From contig JARGFH010000028.1 in the NCBI GenBank assembly GCA_029210695.1, positions 1 to 46,632 of the forward strand: 46,632 nt of DNA. The letters run 5' to 3'. The translations under genes were made by a program, and so were the position numbers. Under the pieces are notes generated by a model that saw nothing but the letters and a program-made list of their open reading frames with translations, was not told the DNA's origin and ran no database searches. Positions 1 to 8,964 of this stretch are shown here, in pieces. Within the stretch, counting starts at the first letter, position 1. The number at the start of each line of letters is the position of its first letter. Origin of the DNA: Acidimicrobiia bacterium. GTDB lineage: Bacteria; Actinomycetota; Acidimicrobiia; Spongiisociales; JAHEDJ01.

Positions 1-9
1 GGCCCACTA

Positions 10-62
10 CCAACGATGTCCTGAACCCCATAGACGGTCTACAAACCGCCAACGATGTCCTG
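10..62. repeat. Two direct copies of CCAACGATGTCCTG, 39 bp apart
   Basis: The 14-base string CCAACGATGTCCTG occurs at 10-23 and again at 49-62, followed by similar GAACC/GGACC bases. Motifs of the form CAACGATGTCCTGA are familiar to me from the ends of IS481-like elements in actinobacteria, so this may be the outer edge of a mobile element lying to the left of the window. The repeat itself is seen; the IS link is inference. No transposase is present here. Confidence 0.5.
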
Positions 63-73
63 GACCTTCCCCC

Positions 74-94
74 CTACAACCTATGACCTAGAAC
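74..94. repeat. Heptamer tandem repeat (CTANRAC x3)
   Basis: CTACAAC, CTATGAC and CTAGAAC follow each other without gaps at 74-80, 81-87 and 88-94, just downstream of the nfu-like gene stop. Read one phase over they are (A/G)ACCTAN, close to the GNCCTAY heptamers at 5096-5137, 9601-9628 and 32896-32930. They belong to one dispersed family of 7-base intergenic repeats in this genome. Confidence 0.6.
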
Positions 95-107
95 CTCTTT
101 CGGGAAC

Positions 108-365
108 CTATTCCTGGAACTCAGCCTCTAGGATCGCTTGAGCGGCCGGAGCGATTGCTCCCCAGTCGGCATCAGGAGTTTTGGTCAACGTCACGAAATC
201 GGCGGTCATGAAGACACTGGTCACGCCTTCGAGTCGGAACAGCGCAGTGGCCAGCGGGTCCTCGGTTTCCTGGCCGGGAATGAACGTCTTCGGGCCACCC
301 ACATCGACGCCGACGGTGAACTTCAATGCGTTCGGATTGGGCGTGTTCTCGATTCGAACCGGCAT
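108..365 (-). CDS. Nfu/NifU N-terminal domain protein
   Basis: An 85-residue protein made only of the Nfu N-terminal domain. It has the family hallmark IENTPNPNALKF at residues 4-15 and the usual FRLEGVTSVFMTADFVTLTK core, ending in an acidic tail. Full-length Nfu proteins add a C-terminal CxxC domain that binds the Fe-S cluster; that domain is absent, so this is a stand-alone Nfu_N protein of unproven role, perhaps assisting Fe-S assembly. The ATG at 365 is preceded by an AGGACG-like ribosome site; an ATG at 389 in the same frame is a less likely start. It diverges from hyuA with only 42 bp between the two starts, so both promoters must lie in or beyond that gap. Confidence 0.85.
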   Translation of the reverse strand: MPVRIENTPNPNALKFTVGVDVGGPKTFIPGQETEDPLATALFRLEGVTSVFMTADFVTLTKTPDADWGAIAPAAQAILEAEFQE

Positions 366-407
366 GATCTTTCGTCCTTCCGTCGCCATGCATCGTAGTG
401 AGGTGCC

Positions 408-2381
408 ATGACGCTCGGAGTTGATGTTGGCGGTACCTTCACGGATCTGGCCTGGTGGGACGGCACCCAACTCAAGGTTGGGAAGACGTCGTCGACGCCC
501 GACCAGTCGGAGGGCGTTGTAGCCGGGGCGCGTGACGTGACCGGTGGGCGGCAAGTGGCCACCCTGCTGCACGGCACAACCGTGGCGACGAACGCGCTGC
601 TCGAGCACAACGGCGCCAGAACCGCGCTGGTGACGACGGACGGGTTCGCCGACATCATCGAGATCGGCCGCCAGGACCGGCCCTCCCTCTACGACAGCTT
701 CGTCGATCGACCCGATCCACTCGTGCCGGCGGGTCGAAGGTTCGGCGCAAGAGAACGCTCGTCATTGACCGGTGCCTACGGCTCCGCCCCCGCCGGGCTG
801 GAGGAGCTGGCGGCGGCCGTCGCGGCCACCGCTCCCGAAGCAGTCGCCGTTTCGCTCCTATACGGTTTCGCCAGCCCCGATCATGAGGAGGCAGTTCGAG
901 ACGCCCTTGCGGCAGTTCTGCCCGGCATCCCCTTGTCGATGAGCAGTGAGGTGGTCGGCGAGTTACGGGAGTATGAGCGAACGTCAACCACCGTCCTCAA
1001 TGCCTACCTGACGCCGGTGATGGCTTCGTATTTGCAGCGATTGGTTGAGCGGGCTCACCAGGCGGGATTACCCGAGGATGTCCTGGTTATGCGGTCCTCC
1101 GGTGGTTTGATGGACATCGGGGCCGCCGGCCTCCTTCCGGCCGCCGCCCTCCTGTCTGGTCCGGCCGGCGGCGTCGTCGCAACCGCAGCCCTGGGAGTGG
1201 CCATGGGTCACGGCAGGCTGATCTCGTTCGACATGGGCGGGACCTCCACGGATGTGTGCCGGATCGAGGGAGGGCGTCCCGAGGTGTCATACGAGCGCGC
1301 CGTCGCCGGATACCCGTGCCGGATGCCATCGGTCGCCGTCCACACGGTCGGAGCGGGGGGAGGAAGTGTTGGCTGGATCGACTCCGGCGGAGCGCTGCGA
1401 GTTGGTCCGCGCAGTTCGGGAGCGCGGCCGGGACCGGCCTGCTACGACCGGGGTGGTGATGAGCCGGCGGTCACGGACGCCAACCTCACCCTGGGGCGGA
1501 TGGGACCGGAGACGCTTCTGGCCGGATCGGTCCGGCTGCGGCCCGAACGAGCGAGAGCGGCTCTCGAGCGATTGGGAGCAAACCTCGATCTGACCGCCGA
1601 AGAGGCCGCATTGGGAATCGTAGAGATAGTCGAGGCGCACATGACCCGGGCGATCCGGGCGGTGTCCGTGGAAGAAGGAGCGGACCCGCGTGACGCGATG
1701 CTCGTGGCATTCGGCGGCGCAGGAGGTCTGCACGCCACAGCATTGGCCCGCAACCTCGAAATGGCCGGCGTCGTGATTCCCCCGTTCGCCGGCGTGTTCT
1801 CTGCTTTCGGGTTGCTGCTCAGCCCTCCCCGCCATGATCTGGCCCTCAGTGTCTTGCTCCGCGACGGCGAGTATCTAGATGAGCAGGCGCTCGCCTTGGA
1901 ACGGGCGGCGACGCACACCTTCCGGGTACACACCGGCCGGGCGCCCACCAGCGTCGAAATCGTAGCCGATGTGCGCTACCTCGGGCAGGCGCACGAAACC
2001 TCTGTTCGCTATCACCCGGGAGAAGGATGGGACGCCCTGGCCGGCTCCTTTCATCTCGCGCATCGTGAGCGCAACGGATTCGCCCGGTCGGGGGATCCGG
2101 TCGAGGTTGTCACACTCCGCGCCGAAGCCGTCGGAGATCCAGCTATGACCTGGGACGACCTCCCGGTGTTCCGGTCCACCGGCGAAAAAGAGCGCGGGAG
2201 CCGTGAGATTCTGACGGCCGATGGCCCGGTCCGCGCATCCGTTTGGAGGCGAGCGGGTTTGCCGGTCGGAGGCGAGGTCTCCGGCCCGGCCGTTATCGAA
2301 GAGGGCGAGGCGACAACGTATCTGGGACCGGGGGAGCGGGCCGTCGTCGTCGATTCGGGCGCCCTCGAGGTGTCGTGGTGA
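408..2381 (+). CDS. hyuA: Hydantoinase/5-oxoprolinase subunit A
   Basis: A 657-residue HyuA-family protein. Enzymes of this family hydrolyse N-methylhydantoin, hydantoin or 5-oxoproline with ATP, or carboxylate acetone-type substrates, in a complex with subunit B. The ASKHA-type ATP fold is visible: phosphate loop GVDVGGTFTD at residues 4-13, a second loop FDMGGTSTD near residue 275, and FGGAGGLHA near 435. The length is normal for the family. Its stop TGA overlaps the GTG start of hyuB (GTGA), so the two are translationally coupled and very likely form one enzyme. The true substrate cannot be read from sequence. Confidence 0.9.
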   Translation: MTLGVDVGGTFTDLAWWDGTQLKVGKTSSTPDQSEGVVAGARDVTGGRQVATLLHGTTVATNALLEHNGARTALVTTDGFADIIEIGRQDRPSLYDSFVDRPDPLVPAGRRFGARERSSLTGAYGSAPAGLEELAAAVAATAPEAVAVSLLYGFASPDHEEAVRDALAAVLPGIPLSMSSEVVGELREYERTSTTVLNAYLTPVMASYLQRLVERAHQAGLPEDVLVMRSSGGLMDIGAAGLLPAAALLSGPAGGVVATAALGVAMGHGRLISFDMGGTSTDVCRIEGGRPEVSYERAVAGYPCRMPSVAVHTVGAGGGSVGWIDSGGALRVGPRSSGARPGPACYDRGGDEPAVTDANLTLGRMGPETLLAGSVRLRPERARAALERLGANLDLTAEEAALGIVEIVEAHMTRAIRAVSVEEGADPRDAMLVAFGGAGGLHATALARNLEMAGVVIPPFAGVFSAFGLLLSPPRHDLALSVLLRDGEYLDEQALALERAATHTFRVHTGRAPTSVEIVADVRYLGQAHETSVRYHPGEGWDALAGSFHLAHRERNGFARSGDPVEVVTLRAEAVGDPAMTWDDLPVFRSTGEKERGSREILTADGPVRASVWRRAGLPVGGEVSGPAVIEEGEATTYLGPGERAVVVDSGALEVSW

Positions 2382-3922
2382 GCATCAGCCCGATTGCGCT
2401 GGAAGTGGCGAGAAACCAGTTCGGCTCGATCGCCGACGAAATGGGTTTGGTGCTGCGCAGGACGTCCTACTCGCCGAATATCAAGGAACGGGCAGACTGC
2501 TCTGCTGCGATCTTCGTTGCCTCCGGTGAGATGCTGGCTCAGGCCGAGCACATCCCGGTTCACCTCGGATCGATGCCTGCTTCGGTGGCGGCCGTCCTCC
2601 AGCAGTTCGGTGCCGGGGTTGAGCCCGACGCTCAGTACGCGGTCAACGATCCGTTCTTCGGTGGTACGCATCTGAACGACTTGACGCTGGTCCGCCCCGT
2701 GTTCTTCAACGGGCGGATCGTCGGCTGGGTCGCCAATCGTGCACATCATGCCGATGTCGGCGGTGAGGCGCCCGGTTCGATGCCCGCCCACGCGGTCGTC
2801 GTCGATCAGGAGGGTCACCGGGTTCCGCCGACGCTGGCAGTCCGCGCCGGCGAGTGGGTTCCGGAATTCCTCGAACCCTTCCTCCTGGCCACCCGGACCC
2901 CCGCCGAGCGACTCGGTGATCTCTCAGCCCAACTGGGCGCCAATGAAGTCGGGGCGAGGCGGATGCTGGCGCTCATCGGTGCCGGCGGGGTTGAGCTGTA
3001 CGAGGCATTGAGTTCCGCCCTGCTGGACTACGGGGAGCGTCGTATGCGGGCTGCTCTGTCCGGCCTACCGGACGGTGTGTTCCGGTTCTCCGACGTGATG
3101 GAGTGGGGCGAGGACGACCTCCCCATCGAGGTGGCCGTGCATATCGACGGTGATCGGCTCAGCGCCGACTTCTCAGGCACGCACGACCAGATCGAGGGGA
3201 ACATCAACGCCGTCGAGGCGGTCACCCGGAGTTGCCTGTACTACGCGGTGCGCGTTGCCACCGACCCGTCGATTCCGGCCAACGGCGGCTGCTATCGCCC
3301 GTTGGTATTGACGGCGCCGCCCGGCTCGCTGGTGGCAGCAGAAGCCCCGGCAGCCGTGGCGGCAGGGAATGTGGAGACCAGCCAGCGGATCGCCGACGTG
3401 CTGCTCGGCGCCCTGGCGCAGGCTGCTCCGGATCGGGTGCCTGCCGCCTCGCAGGGGACCATGAACAACGTCCTGATCGGGTCGGACGAGTTTGCCTATT
3501 ACGAGACGCTGGCCGGTGGACAAGGCGGCCGACCGACCAAGCGGGGGCAATCGGGCATCCATACGGGCATGACGAACACCAGGAACACGCCGATCGAGTC
3601 ACTGGAAACCCACTACCCCTTCCGTGTGGTCCGGTACGGTCTCAGGAGCGGCAGTGGCGGTGCGGGTGAGTTTGGAGGAGGCGAGGGTATCGAGCGCGAA
3701 ATCGAGTTCACCGCGCCTGCCACCGTGTCGTTAATGGGGGAACGGCGGCGCAATCGTCCCTGGGGGCTGGCCGGCGGCGCACCAGGCGCGACCGGGGAGG
3801 ATTGGGTGATCCGCCAAGGAGGGAGCCCCGAGCGAGTGCCCGGCAAGTCGACTTTCGACGTTGGACCCGGCGACCGGCTCCTCGTTCGCACCCCCGGCGG
3901 TGGGGGTTGGGGAACGCCATGA
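2378..3922 (+). CDS. hyuB: Hydantoinase/5-oxoprolinase subunit B
   Basis: A 514-residue HyuB-family protein, partner of the preceding HyuA. Family motifs include NDPFFGGTHLNDL near residue 92, FSGTHDQIEGNIN near residue 266 and the glycine-rich end TPGGGGWG. The GTG at 2378 is chosen because homologous sequence begins right there (SISPIALEVARNQF) and because it overlaps the hyuA stop; the reading frame is open further upstream, but only as a shadow of hyuA. The stop overlaps the ATG of the next gene (ATGA), making a three-gene coupled unit. Confidence 0.9.
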   Translation: MSISPIALEVARNQFGSIADEMGLVLRRTSYSPNIKERADCSAAIFVASGEMLAQAEHIPVHLGSMPASVAAVLQQFGAGVEPDAQYAVNDPFFGGTHLNDLTLVRPVFFNGRIVGWVANRAHHADVGGEAPGSMPAHAVVVDQEGHRVPPTLAVRAGEWVPEFLEPFLLATRTPAERLGDLSAQLGANEVGARRMLALIGAGGVELYEALSSALLDYGERRMRAALSGLPDGVFRFSDVMEWGEDDLPIEVAVHIDGDRLSADFSGTHDQIEGNINAVEAVTRSCLYYAVRVATDPSIPANGGCYRPLVLTAPPGSLVAAEAPAAVAAGNVETSQRIADVLLGALAQAAPDRVPAASQGTMNNVLIGSDEFAYYETLAGGQGGRPTKRGQSGIHTGMTNTRNTPIESLETHYPFRVVRYGLRSGSGGAGEFGGGEGIEREIEFTAPATVSLMGERRRNRPWGLAGGAPGATGEDWVIRQGGSPERVPGKSTFDVGPGDRLLVRTPGGGGWGTP

Positions 3923-5091
3923 GCCCGGCACCCGCCGCTTCACCCGTGTTTTCTAACCGTGGAATCCGCTGGTGGCTGCTCGTCTCATCTGGCTTTGTGT
4001 TGGTGGTGCTGCTCGTCGCCTGGAACGCCTCTGTGACCGCCAGGTGCAACCTGATCGAGGTCAGGCAGTCGGTCGTCAACGCCTGGCCGTTCCAGGTGAT
4101 CGATTACGACGCGCCGGGTCTCGAGGGGGCGGGGTTGGAGGGCGTGAGTGCCGTTGCCAGGGTGCAGTCCTCAGGGTCGGAGTGGATCGACGTCGAGGGC
4201 TGGGATAGCTGCCTTCGGCCGATGACCTACCAGGTGGAGGAGATCCTGTGGGTCTCCGATGATTTGCCGTCCACTGCCGGCACCCTGGCAGTTCCACCCC
4301 TCCCTCTCCAGGGAAAGGCAATCCTCCCGGCCGCGGCAAGGACCGGCCCGGGCGAGTTCTTCGTGTTCTTCAGTCATTGGGACGGCGCTGGTGGCGGTGT
4401 CCCGACCGACTGGTGGGCAGGCCTTGTACTCGATTCTGATCAGGTGCCCGTGGCCGGCCTCGACGAGGTTGGCGCAGAAGAACTCACTGCGCTGCTCGAA
4501 GACGGTGAGGTTCCGAGTGTCGACACGATGCGGGCCCTGGTTGGCTACCGGCAGGAGCTGTTTCTGCTCGGTCTGGCGCGAGCCGCCGGTGAGCCCTTCT
4601 GGGACGTGGGGATGCGTACCGAAGCACTCCTGCGGTTCAGAGGCGAATCTGTGCGGGATTATCTCGGCACTCCCGAATTAGACATCTGGCTCGAGTGGGA
4701 TCCGGTCGATCGACGACTCGGTTGGACCAGAAATCATCTTCCCGATGGTGCCGCCGCTGCTCTCGAGATCGAATGGGGCAACGGTGAAGTCGTGGTCATC
4801 CATCACTCGTTGACGTCCGATAGCGTCACCTCCGTCGGTTTGCTCAGCTCGGTTGGCCTCACCGGCCCCGAAGCACTCGTTCCGGGCGGAGGGGAATTAT
4901 CGATTCGCGGGCAATATGCGAAAGCGACCCCGCTCAGCCTCGTGTTGTTCGACGAAGACGGCGACATTGCCATCATTCATCCGGTGCCGGGTTGGATCCT
5001 GCAAGCACTCGACGAACGGCAAGCCGTTGCAGTGGATCTGGATCTCCGTGGCGCGTTCAATTGGCGGACGCTGGACCGACCTCCGAGCTGA
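3919..5091 (+). CDS. Uncharacterised membrane-anchored protein
   Basis: A 390-residue protein I do not recognise. Residues about 18-40 form one hydrophobic helix flanked by NRGIRWW on the inner side, followed by a long soluble part without further membrane segments, so most of it should lie outside the membrane. The soluble part is acidic and has no catalytic motif that I can name. The ATG overlaps the hyuB stop (ATGA), giving tight coupling to the hydantoinase pair. That suggests a joint role such as substrate sensing or transport support, but coupling could also be incidental. An upstream in-frame extension inside hyuB is rejected as a shadow. Confidence 0.75.
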   Translation: MSPAPAASPVFSNRGIRWWLLVSSGFVLVVLLVAWNASVTARCNLIEVRQSVVNAWPFQVIDYDAPGLEGAGLEGVSAVARVQSSGSEWIDVEGWDSCLRPMTYQVEEILWVSDDLPSTAGTLAVPPLPLQGKAILPAAARTGPGEFFVFFSHWDGAGGGVPTDWWAGLVLDSDQVPVAGLDEVGAEELTALLEDGEVPSVDTMRALVGYRQELFLLGLARAAGEPFWDVGMRTEALLRFRGESVRDYLGTPELDIWLEWDPVDRRLGWTRNHLPDGAAAALEIEWGNGEVVVIHHSLTSDSVTSVGLLSSVGLTGPEALVPGGGELSIRGQYAKATPLSLVLFDEDGDIAIIHPVPGWILQALDERQAVAVDLDLRGAFNWRTLDRPPS

Positions 5092-5095
5092 CCCG

Positions 5096-5137
5096 GCCCT
5101 ATGACCGATGGCCTGCGTCCTATGGGCGATTGCCCGG
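5096..5137. repeat. Heptamer tandem repeat (GNCCTAT-like, 6 units)
   Basis: In the spacer between the anchored protein and glcD the sequence reads in sevens: GCCCTAT, GACCGAT, GGCCTGC, GTCCTAT, GGGCGAT, TGCCCGG. The consensus GNCCTAT matches the cleaner array at 32896-32930. Units are degenerate, which suggests an old array. Confidence 0.55.
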
Positions 5138-5171
5138 CTCATGTGTCGTCTGATTTCGGTAACCTGCCCGC

Positions 5172-6587
5172 ATGACGCTCACTGCCGAACTTCGGGACAT
5201 TCTCGGGCACGATCGGGTGTTGTCTGAACCGCTCGAACGCTGGGTATACGGCATGGACTCAGGTGTCGTCAGGGGTGACGCGCAACTTGTCGCCTTCCCA
5301 GAGACAACCGCGGAAGTGGCGGCGATCGTGCGCGTTGCCAGGCATTACCGCACGCCGATCGTTGCGAGGGGGGCCGGGACCGGTTTGGCCGGAGGAGCGA
5401 TTCCTACCCAACCCGGCCTGGTGGTTGTCCTGACCAAGATGAACTCCGTCGAGATCGATGAAGCAAATGCCACCGCCTGGGTGGGCCCCGGGGTCATCAA
5501 CCTCGACCTCTCGAAGCAGACGGAACCGCATGGTTTCCATTTCGCACCCGACCCGTCATCCCAGTCGGCGTGCACCATCGGGGGCAACATCGCCAACAAC
5601 TCGGGAGGCCCTCACTGTCTTGCGGAGGGGTCGACGGTCGGGCATGTCCTTGCGGTCGAACTGGTCACCGCCGACGGTGACGTGGTGATGCTGGGTGGGC
5701 CGGCTCCCGATCCGATCGGGCTCGATCTGCGCGGCGTGGTGGTTGGATCGGAAGGCACGCTCGGGATCATCACCAAAGCCCTCGTGCGACTGACGCCCAA
5801 TCCACCCGATGTGCGAACCCTGCTCACCGGCTTTGCCAGCGTCGAGGACGCCGCGGCCACCGTCTCGGGCATCATCGCCCGCGGTGTCGTGCCTGCCGCT
5901 CTCGAGATGATGGATCAGCGCATGACCCAGGCAGTTGAGCGGTTCGTCAGCGCCGGTTTCCCCACCGACGCCGCCGCCGTGCTCCTCGCTGAGGTGGTCG
6001 GCCTCTCGGCTGCCGTCGAGGCGGAGGCCGCCATCATCAGCGAAGTTGCCAGGGAGAACAACGCCACCACGCTCCGGGTGGCAGCCGATGAAAGCGAGCG
6101 GGCCAAACTCTGGCTGGGTCGTAAGTCGGCCTTCGGTGCCGTCGCCCAGGCCGCGCCCGACTACTACCTGCACGACACGGTCGTCCCCCGTACGAAGCTC
6201 GTCGAGACCATGACCCGGGTGTACGAGATCGCTGATCGCCACGGGATCACAATGCTCAACGTTTTCCACGCCGGTGACGGCAACCTCCACCCCTTGATGG
6301 CCTTTGATTCGGAAGAAGAAGGAATGCTCGATCGGGTGAAGGCTGCTGCGCGGGAGTTGGTCGAAGTATGCGTTCAGGTAGGGGGTGCCCTCTCAGGAGA
6401 GCACGGCATCGGAATCGAGAAGCGGGATCTCATGAAGCTCGTCTTCAACGAAGCAGACCTCGATGCACAGGCCCGCATACGTGAGGCCTTTGATCCGGCG
6501 CAGGCGCTCAACCCGGACAAGATCCTGCCGGCCGGTTCACGCTGCTTCGACCTCGGCCGGCCGCCACTCGAAGGGATGTGGGTGTGA
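5172..6587 (+). CDS. glcD: Glycolate oxidase, FAD-binding subunit GlcD
   Basis: A 471-residue FAD-linked oxidase of the GlcD/lactate dehydrogenase family, oxidising glycolate (or another 2-hydroxyacid) to the 2-oxoacid. The PCMH-type FAD domain shows ARGAGTGLAGG at about 66-76, GGNIANNSGG at about 137-146 and VVGSEGTLGIIT at about 191-202. The C-terminal domain has the HAGDGNLHP metal/substrate motif and GEHGIG. The length is typical. glcE follows with a GTGA overlap, then glcF, so the full three-subunit membrane-associated oxidase is present in canonical order. Confidence 0.92.
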   Translation: MTLTAELRDILGHDRVLSEPLERWVYGMDSGVVRGDAQLVAFPETTAEVAAIVRVARHYRTPIVARGAGTGLAGGAIPTQPGLVVVLTKMNSVEIDEANATAWVGPGVINLDLSKQTEPHGFHFAPDPSSQSACTIGGNIANNSGGPHCLAEGSTVGHVLAVELVTADGDVVMLGGPAPDPIGLDLRGVVVGSEGTLGIITKALVRLTPNPPDVRTLLTGFASVEDAAATVSGIIARGVVPAALEMMDQRMTQAVERFVSAGFPTDAAAVLLAEVVGLSAAVEAEAAIISEVARENNATTLRVAADESERAKLWLGRKSAFGAVAQAAPDYYLHDTVVPRTKLVETMTRVYEIADRHGITMLNVFHAGDGNLHPLMAFDSEEEGMLDRVKAAARELVEVCVQVGGALSGEHGIGIEKRDLMKLVFNEADLDAQARIREAFDPAQALNPDKILPAGSRCFDLGRPPLEGMWV

Positions 6588-7693
6588 CCTCCGTCCGTTC
6601 TGCACTAGATGGTTTACCCGCTCAGAGCTCCCCGGTCGACGGTGCGCCGGAGGCAGATGTGACGGTTGCCCCCTCATCGTTCGACGAGGTTGGTGCGATT
6701 CTCGACACCGCCAGTGAGCACCATCTACGGACTCTGATCTGGGGTGGCGGAACTCACCAGGGTTACGGCGGGCGGCTCGACCCCGTCGTCGTGCTGTCGA
6801 CCGCCGGTCTCGATCGAGTGGTCGATTTCCAGCCTGAGGACCTCACCGTCACGGTGGAGGCGGGCGTCCGGGTGTCAGATCTCGAGGACCTTCTCGCCGG
6901 GCACAATCTGACCGCGGCCTTGCCCGAGACTCCCGGCAATGCCTCCGTCGGGGGCGTTGTGTCTGCCGGTATCAGTGGTTGGCGGCGCGCGAGGTACGGT
7001 CCTACTCGCGAGCGACTTCTCGAGGTCAATCTCGTCACCGGTGACGGCCGTCAGGTCCGTGGTGGCGGTCGTGTCGTCAAGAACGTGACCGGTTTCGATC
7101 TGCCCAGGTTGGCGACCGGCTCGTTCGGTTCCCTCGGCGTAATCGTGCAGGTGTGCCTGAAGCTCTGGCCGCTCCCATCCGCCAGAGGATGCGTGACGGT
7201 GGCTGATGGTGATGCAGCCCTGGCTGCCGCCTACCGTCCGCAGGCCGTGATCGAGTGCGACGGAACCACGAGGGTCTACCTGGGCGGAACTCCGGAGGAA
7301 GTTGAAGGTCAAAGCGCGGCATTGGGCGCCGATCCCGTCGAAGGGTGGGACTGGCCGGAGGATCCGGCCGGCGAGGTGCAATGGTCGTTGCGAGTTCCTC
7401 CCGCATTGCTCCGAACGGCCATCAAGGAGGTCCGCGGCAAGTACAGCTATCAAGCGGCACTCGGAGTCGGCGAACTGCGGATGGCAGGTGACGAGGGCGA
7501 CGTTAGCGCCTTGCGCACCTGGGCCGAATCGGTGGGTGGGGCCCTCGTTCTGGTCGATGGCCCTCCCGGGCTGTATGAGCGAATCGACCCGTGGGGTACC
7601 CCGCCTCCGAGCCTGTCGATTCAGAACAGGATCGTGCAGCGATTCGACCCCGTTCGGATCCTGAATCCCGGCCGGCTTCCGGGAGGTCTGTGA
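6584..7693 (+). CDS. glcE: Glycolate oxidase, subunit GlcE
   Basis: A 369-residue FAD-binding protein of the GlcE type, with a PCMH domain and a short C-terminal part. Visible motifs are WGGGTHQGYGG near residue 48, ETPGNASVGGVVSAGISG near 115 and GSFGSLGVIVQV near 180, followed by IQNRIVQRFDPVRILNPGRL at the end. The GTG at 6584 is preferred over the GTG at 6578 because AAGGG at 6571-6575 is then eight bases away. The start overlaps the glcD stop. It works with GlcD and GlcF; electrons pass to the quinone pool. Confidence 0.9.
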   Translation: MTSVRSALDGLPAQSSPVDGAPEADVTVAPSSFDEVGAILDTASEHHLRTLIWGGGTHQGYGGRLDPVVVLSTAGLDRVVDFQPEDLTVTVEAGVRVSDLEDLLAGHNLTAALPETPGNASVGGVVSAGISGWRRARYGPTRERLLEVNLVTGDGRQVRGGGRVVKNVTGFDLPRLATGSFGSLGVIVQVCLKLWPLPSARGCVTVADGDAALAAAYRPQAVIECDGTTRVYLGGTPEEVEGQSAALGADPVEGWDWPEDPAGEVQWSLRVPPALLRTAIKEVRGKYSYQAALGVGELRMAGDEGDVSALRTWAESVGGALVLVDGPPGLYERIDPWGTPPPSLSIQNRIVQRFDPVRILNPGRLPGGL

Positions 7694-8964
7694 TGGCCTG
7701 GACGACCCTGGAAGCACCAACCAAAGCCGAGCTGTCTGCCTGTATCCAATGCGGACTGTGTCTACCGCATTGCCCGACGTTCCGGTTGACGGGCATGGAG
7801 TCGGCCTCGCCGCGCGGCCGCCTGATGGTGATGTCGGCGGTGGCTAAGGGCCATGGTGAGGTCAACGATGTCTTCGATGACCTGATGAGTTTCTGCCTGC
7901 AATGCCGGGCCTGTGAAGTCGTGTGCCCGTCGCTGGTTCCCTTCGGTCGCGCCATGGAAGGCGCCCGGATCGAGATCGCCGCCCAACTCCCCTCTCCGGT
8001 TCGCCGGGTCCGGCAGTTGATCACCGGAAGGTTGATCGGGAGTGTCCGGGCGATGCGATTGGCGACCCGGATGGCCAGGCTGGTTCAGCGCACCGTGCCG
8101 GCCAGATTCCTTCCCCGACAGGTGCGGAGGTCGATCGGCGGACTCCGCCCCTTGCCGAAACGACCCGTCTCGACCATCGGGTCCACCTTCACTCCGGTTG
8201 CTCCAACCGGTTCGGGAGTGGCGGCGGTGCTCGCCGGATGCGTGATGGACCCCTGGTTTGGTGACGTACACAAGGCGACGATCGAGGTCCTCCGCCGCGC
8301 CGGTTACCGGGTGGTGCTGCCGGATGGTCAGACATGTTGTGGCGCCCTAGCTGCTCACGATGGGAATGTGCACGGGACCAGGCGTCTAGCGAAACAGAAC
8401 ATCAAGGCATTCGTGTCGGCAGACCTCATCGTTACCGACGCCGCAGGCTGCGGTGCCCACTTGAAGGAATACGGCAACTGGGCGGGCGACGCGGGTGAGA
8501 TCTTCGCCTCGAAGGTCCAGGATGTGACCGAAGTCGTTGCCGCAGCCATCGAAGACGGCCGGTTACCTCGTCTCGAGGTACCGAGAGGCAAAGTGGCGAT
8601 GCAAGATCCCTGCCACCTGCGCCATGCTCAGCGGATCACGGCGCAGCCGCGGACGATCGTGTCGGCGGCCGGGTACGAGCCGGTTGAGATCGACGACGTT
8701 GGCATGTGCTGCGGAGCTGCAGGTTTGTACAGCGTGCTCCAACCGGCTGCTTCGGCCGAGCTGGGCCACAAGAAGGCCGAACAAGTGAAGGCGTCTGGAT
8801 CGACCGTGGTGGCGTCGGCTAACCCCGGCTGTGAGATCCAGCTGCGCGGATACCTCGGTGGCGCCTACCGGGTGGCCCACCCGGTCGAGCTCTATTGGGA
8901 AGCGCTGCAAGCTGGAGACATCGAGACGGTAGGCTGGTCGCTCGCCGACGAAGGCACCCGTTGA
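7693..8964 (+). CDS. glcF: Glycolate oxidase, iron-sulfur subunit GlcF
   Basis: A 423-residue protein with two 4Fe-4S ferredoxin motifs (CIQCGLCLPHCP near residue 17 and CLQCRACEVVCPS near residue 67) and two C-terminal CCG domains (CCGALAAHDG and CCGAAGLY). This is the classic GlcF/LutA-like layout that carries electrons from the flavoproteins to quinone. The ATG overlaps the glcE stop by one base (TGATG). The stop in turn overlaps a possible TTG start of the next gene. Confidence 0.92.
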   Translation: MAWTTLEAPTKAELSACIQCGLCLPHCPTFRLTGMESASPRGRLMVMSAVAKGHGEVNDVFDDLMSFCLQCRACEVVCPSLVPFGRAMEGARIEIAAQLPSPVRRVRQLITGRLIGSVRAMRLATRMARLVQRTVPARFLPRQVRRSIGGLRPLPKRPVSTIGSTFTPVAPTGSGVAAVLAGCVMDPWFGDVHKATIEVLRRAGYRVVLPDGQTCCGALAAHDGNVHGTRRLAKQNIKAFVSADLIVTDAAGCGAHLKEYGNWAGDAGEIFASKVQDVTEVVAAAIEDGRLPRLEVPRGKVAMQDPCHLRHAQRITAQPRTIVSAAGYEPVEIDDVGMCCGAAGLYSVLQPAASAELGHKKAEQVKASGSTVVASANPGCEIQLRGYLGGAYRVAHPVELYWEALQAGDIETVGWSLADEGTR

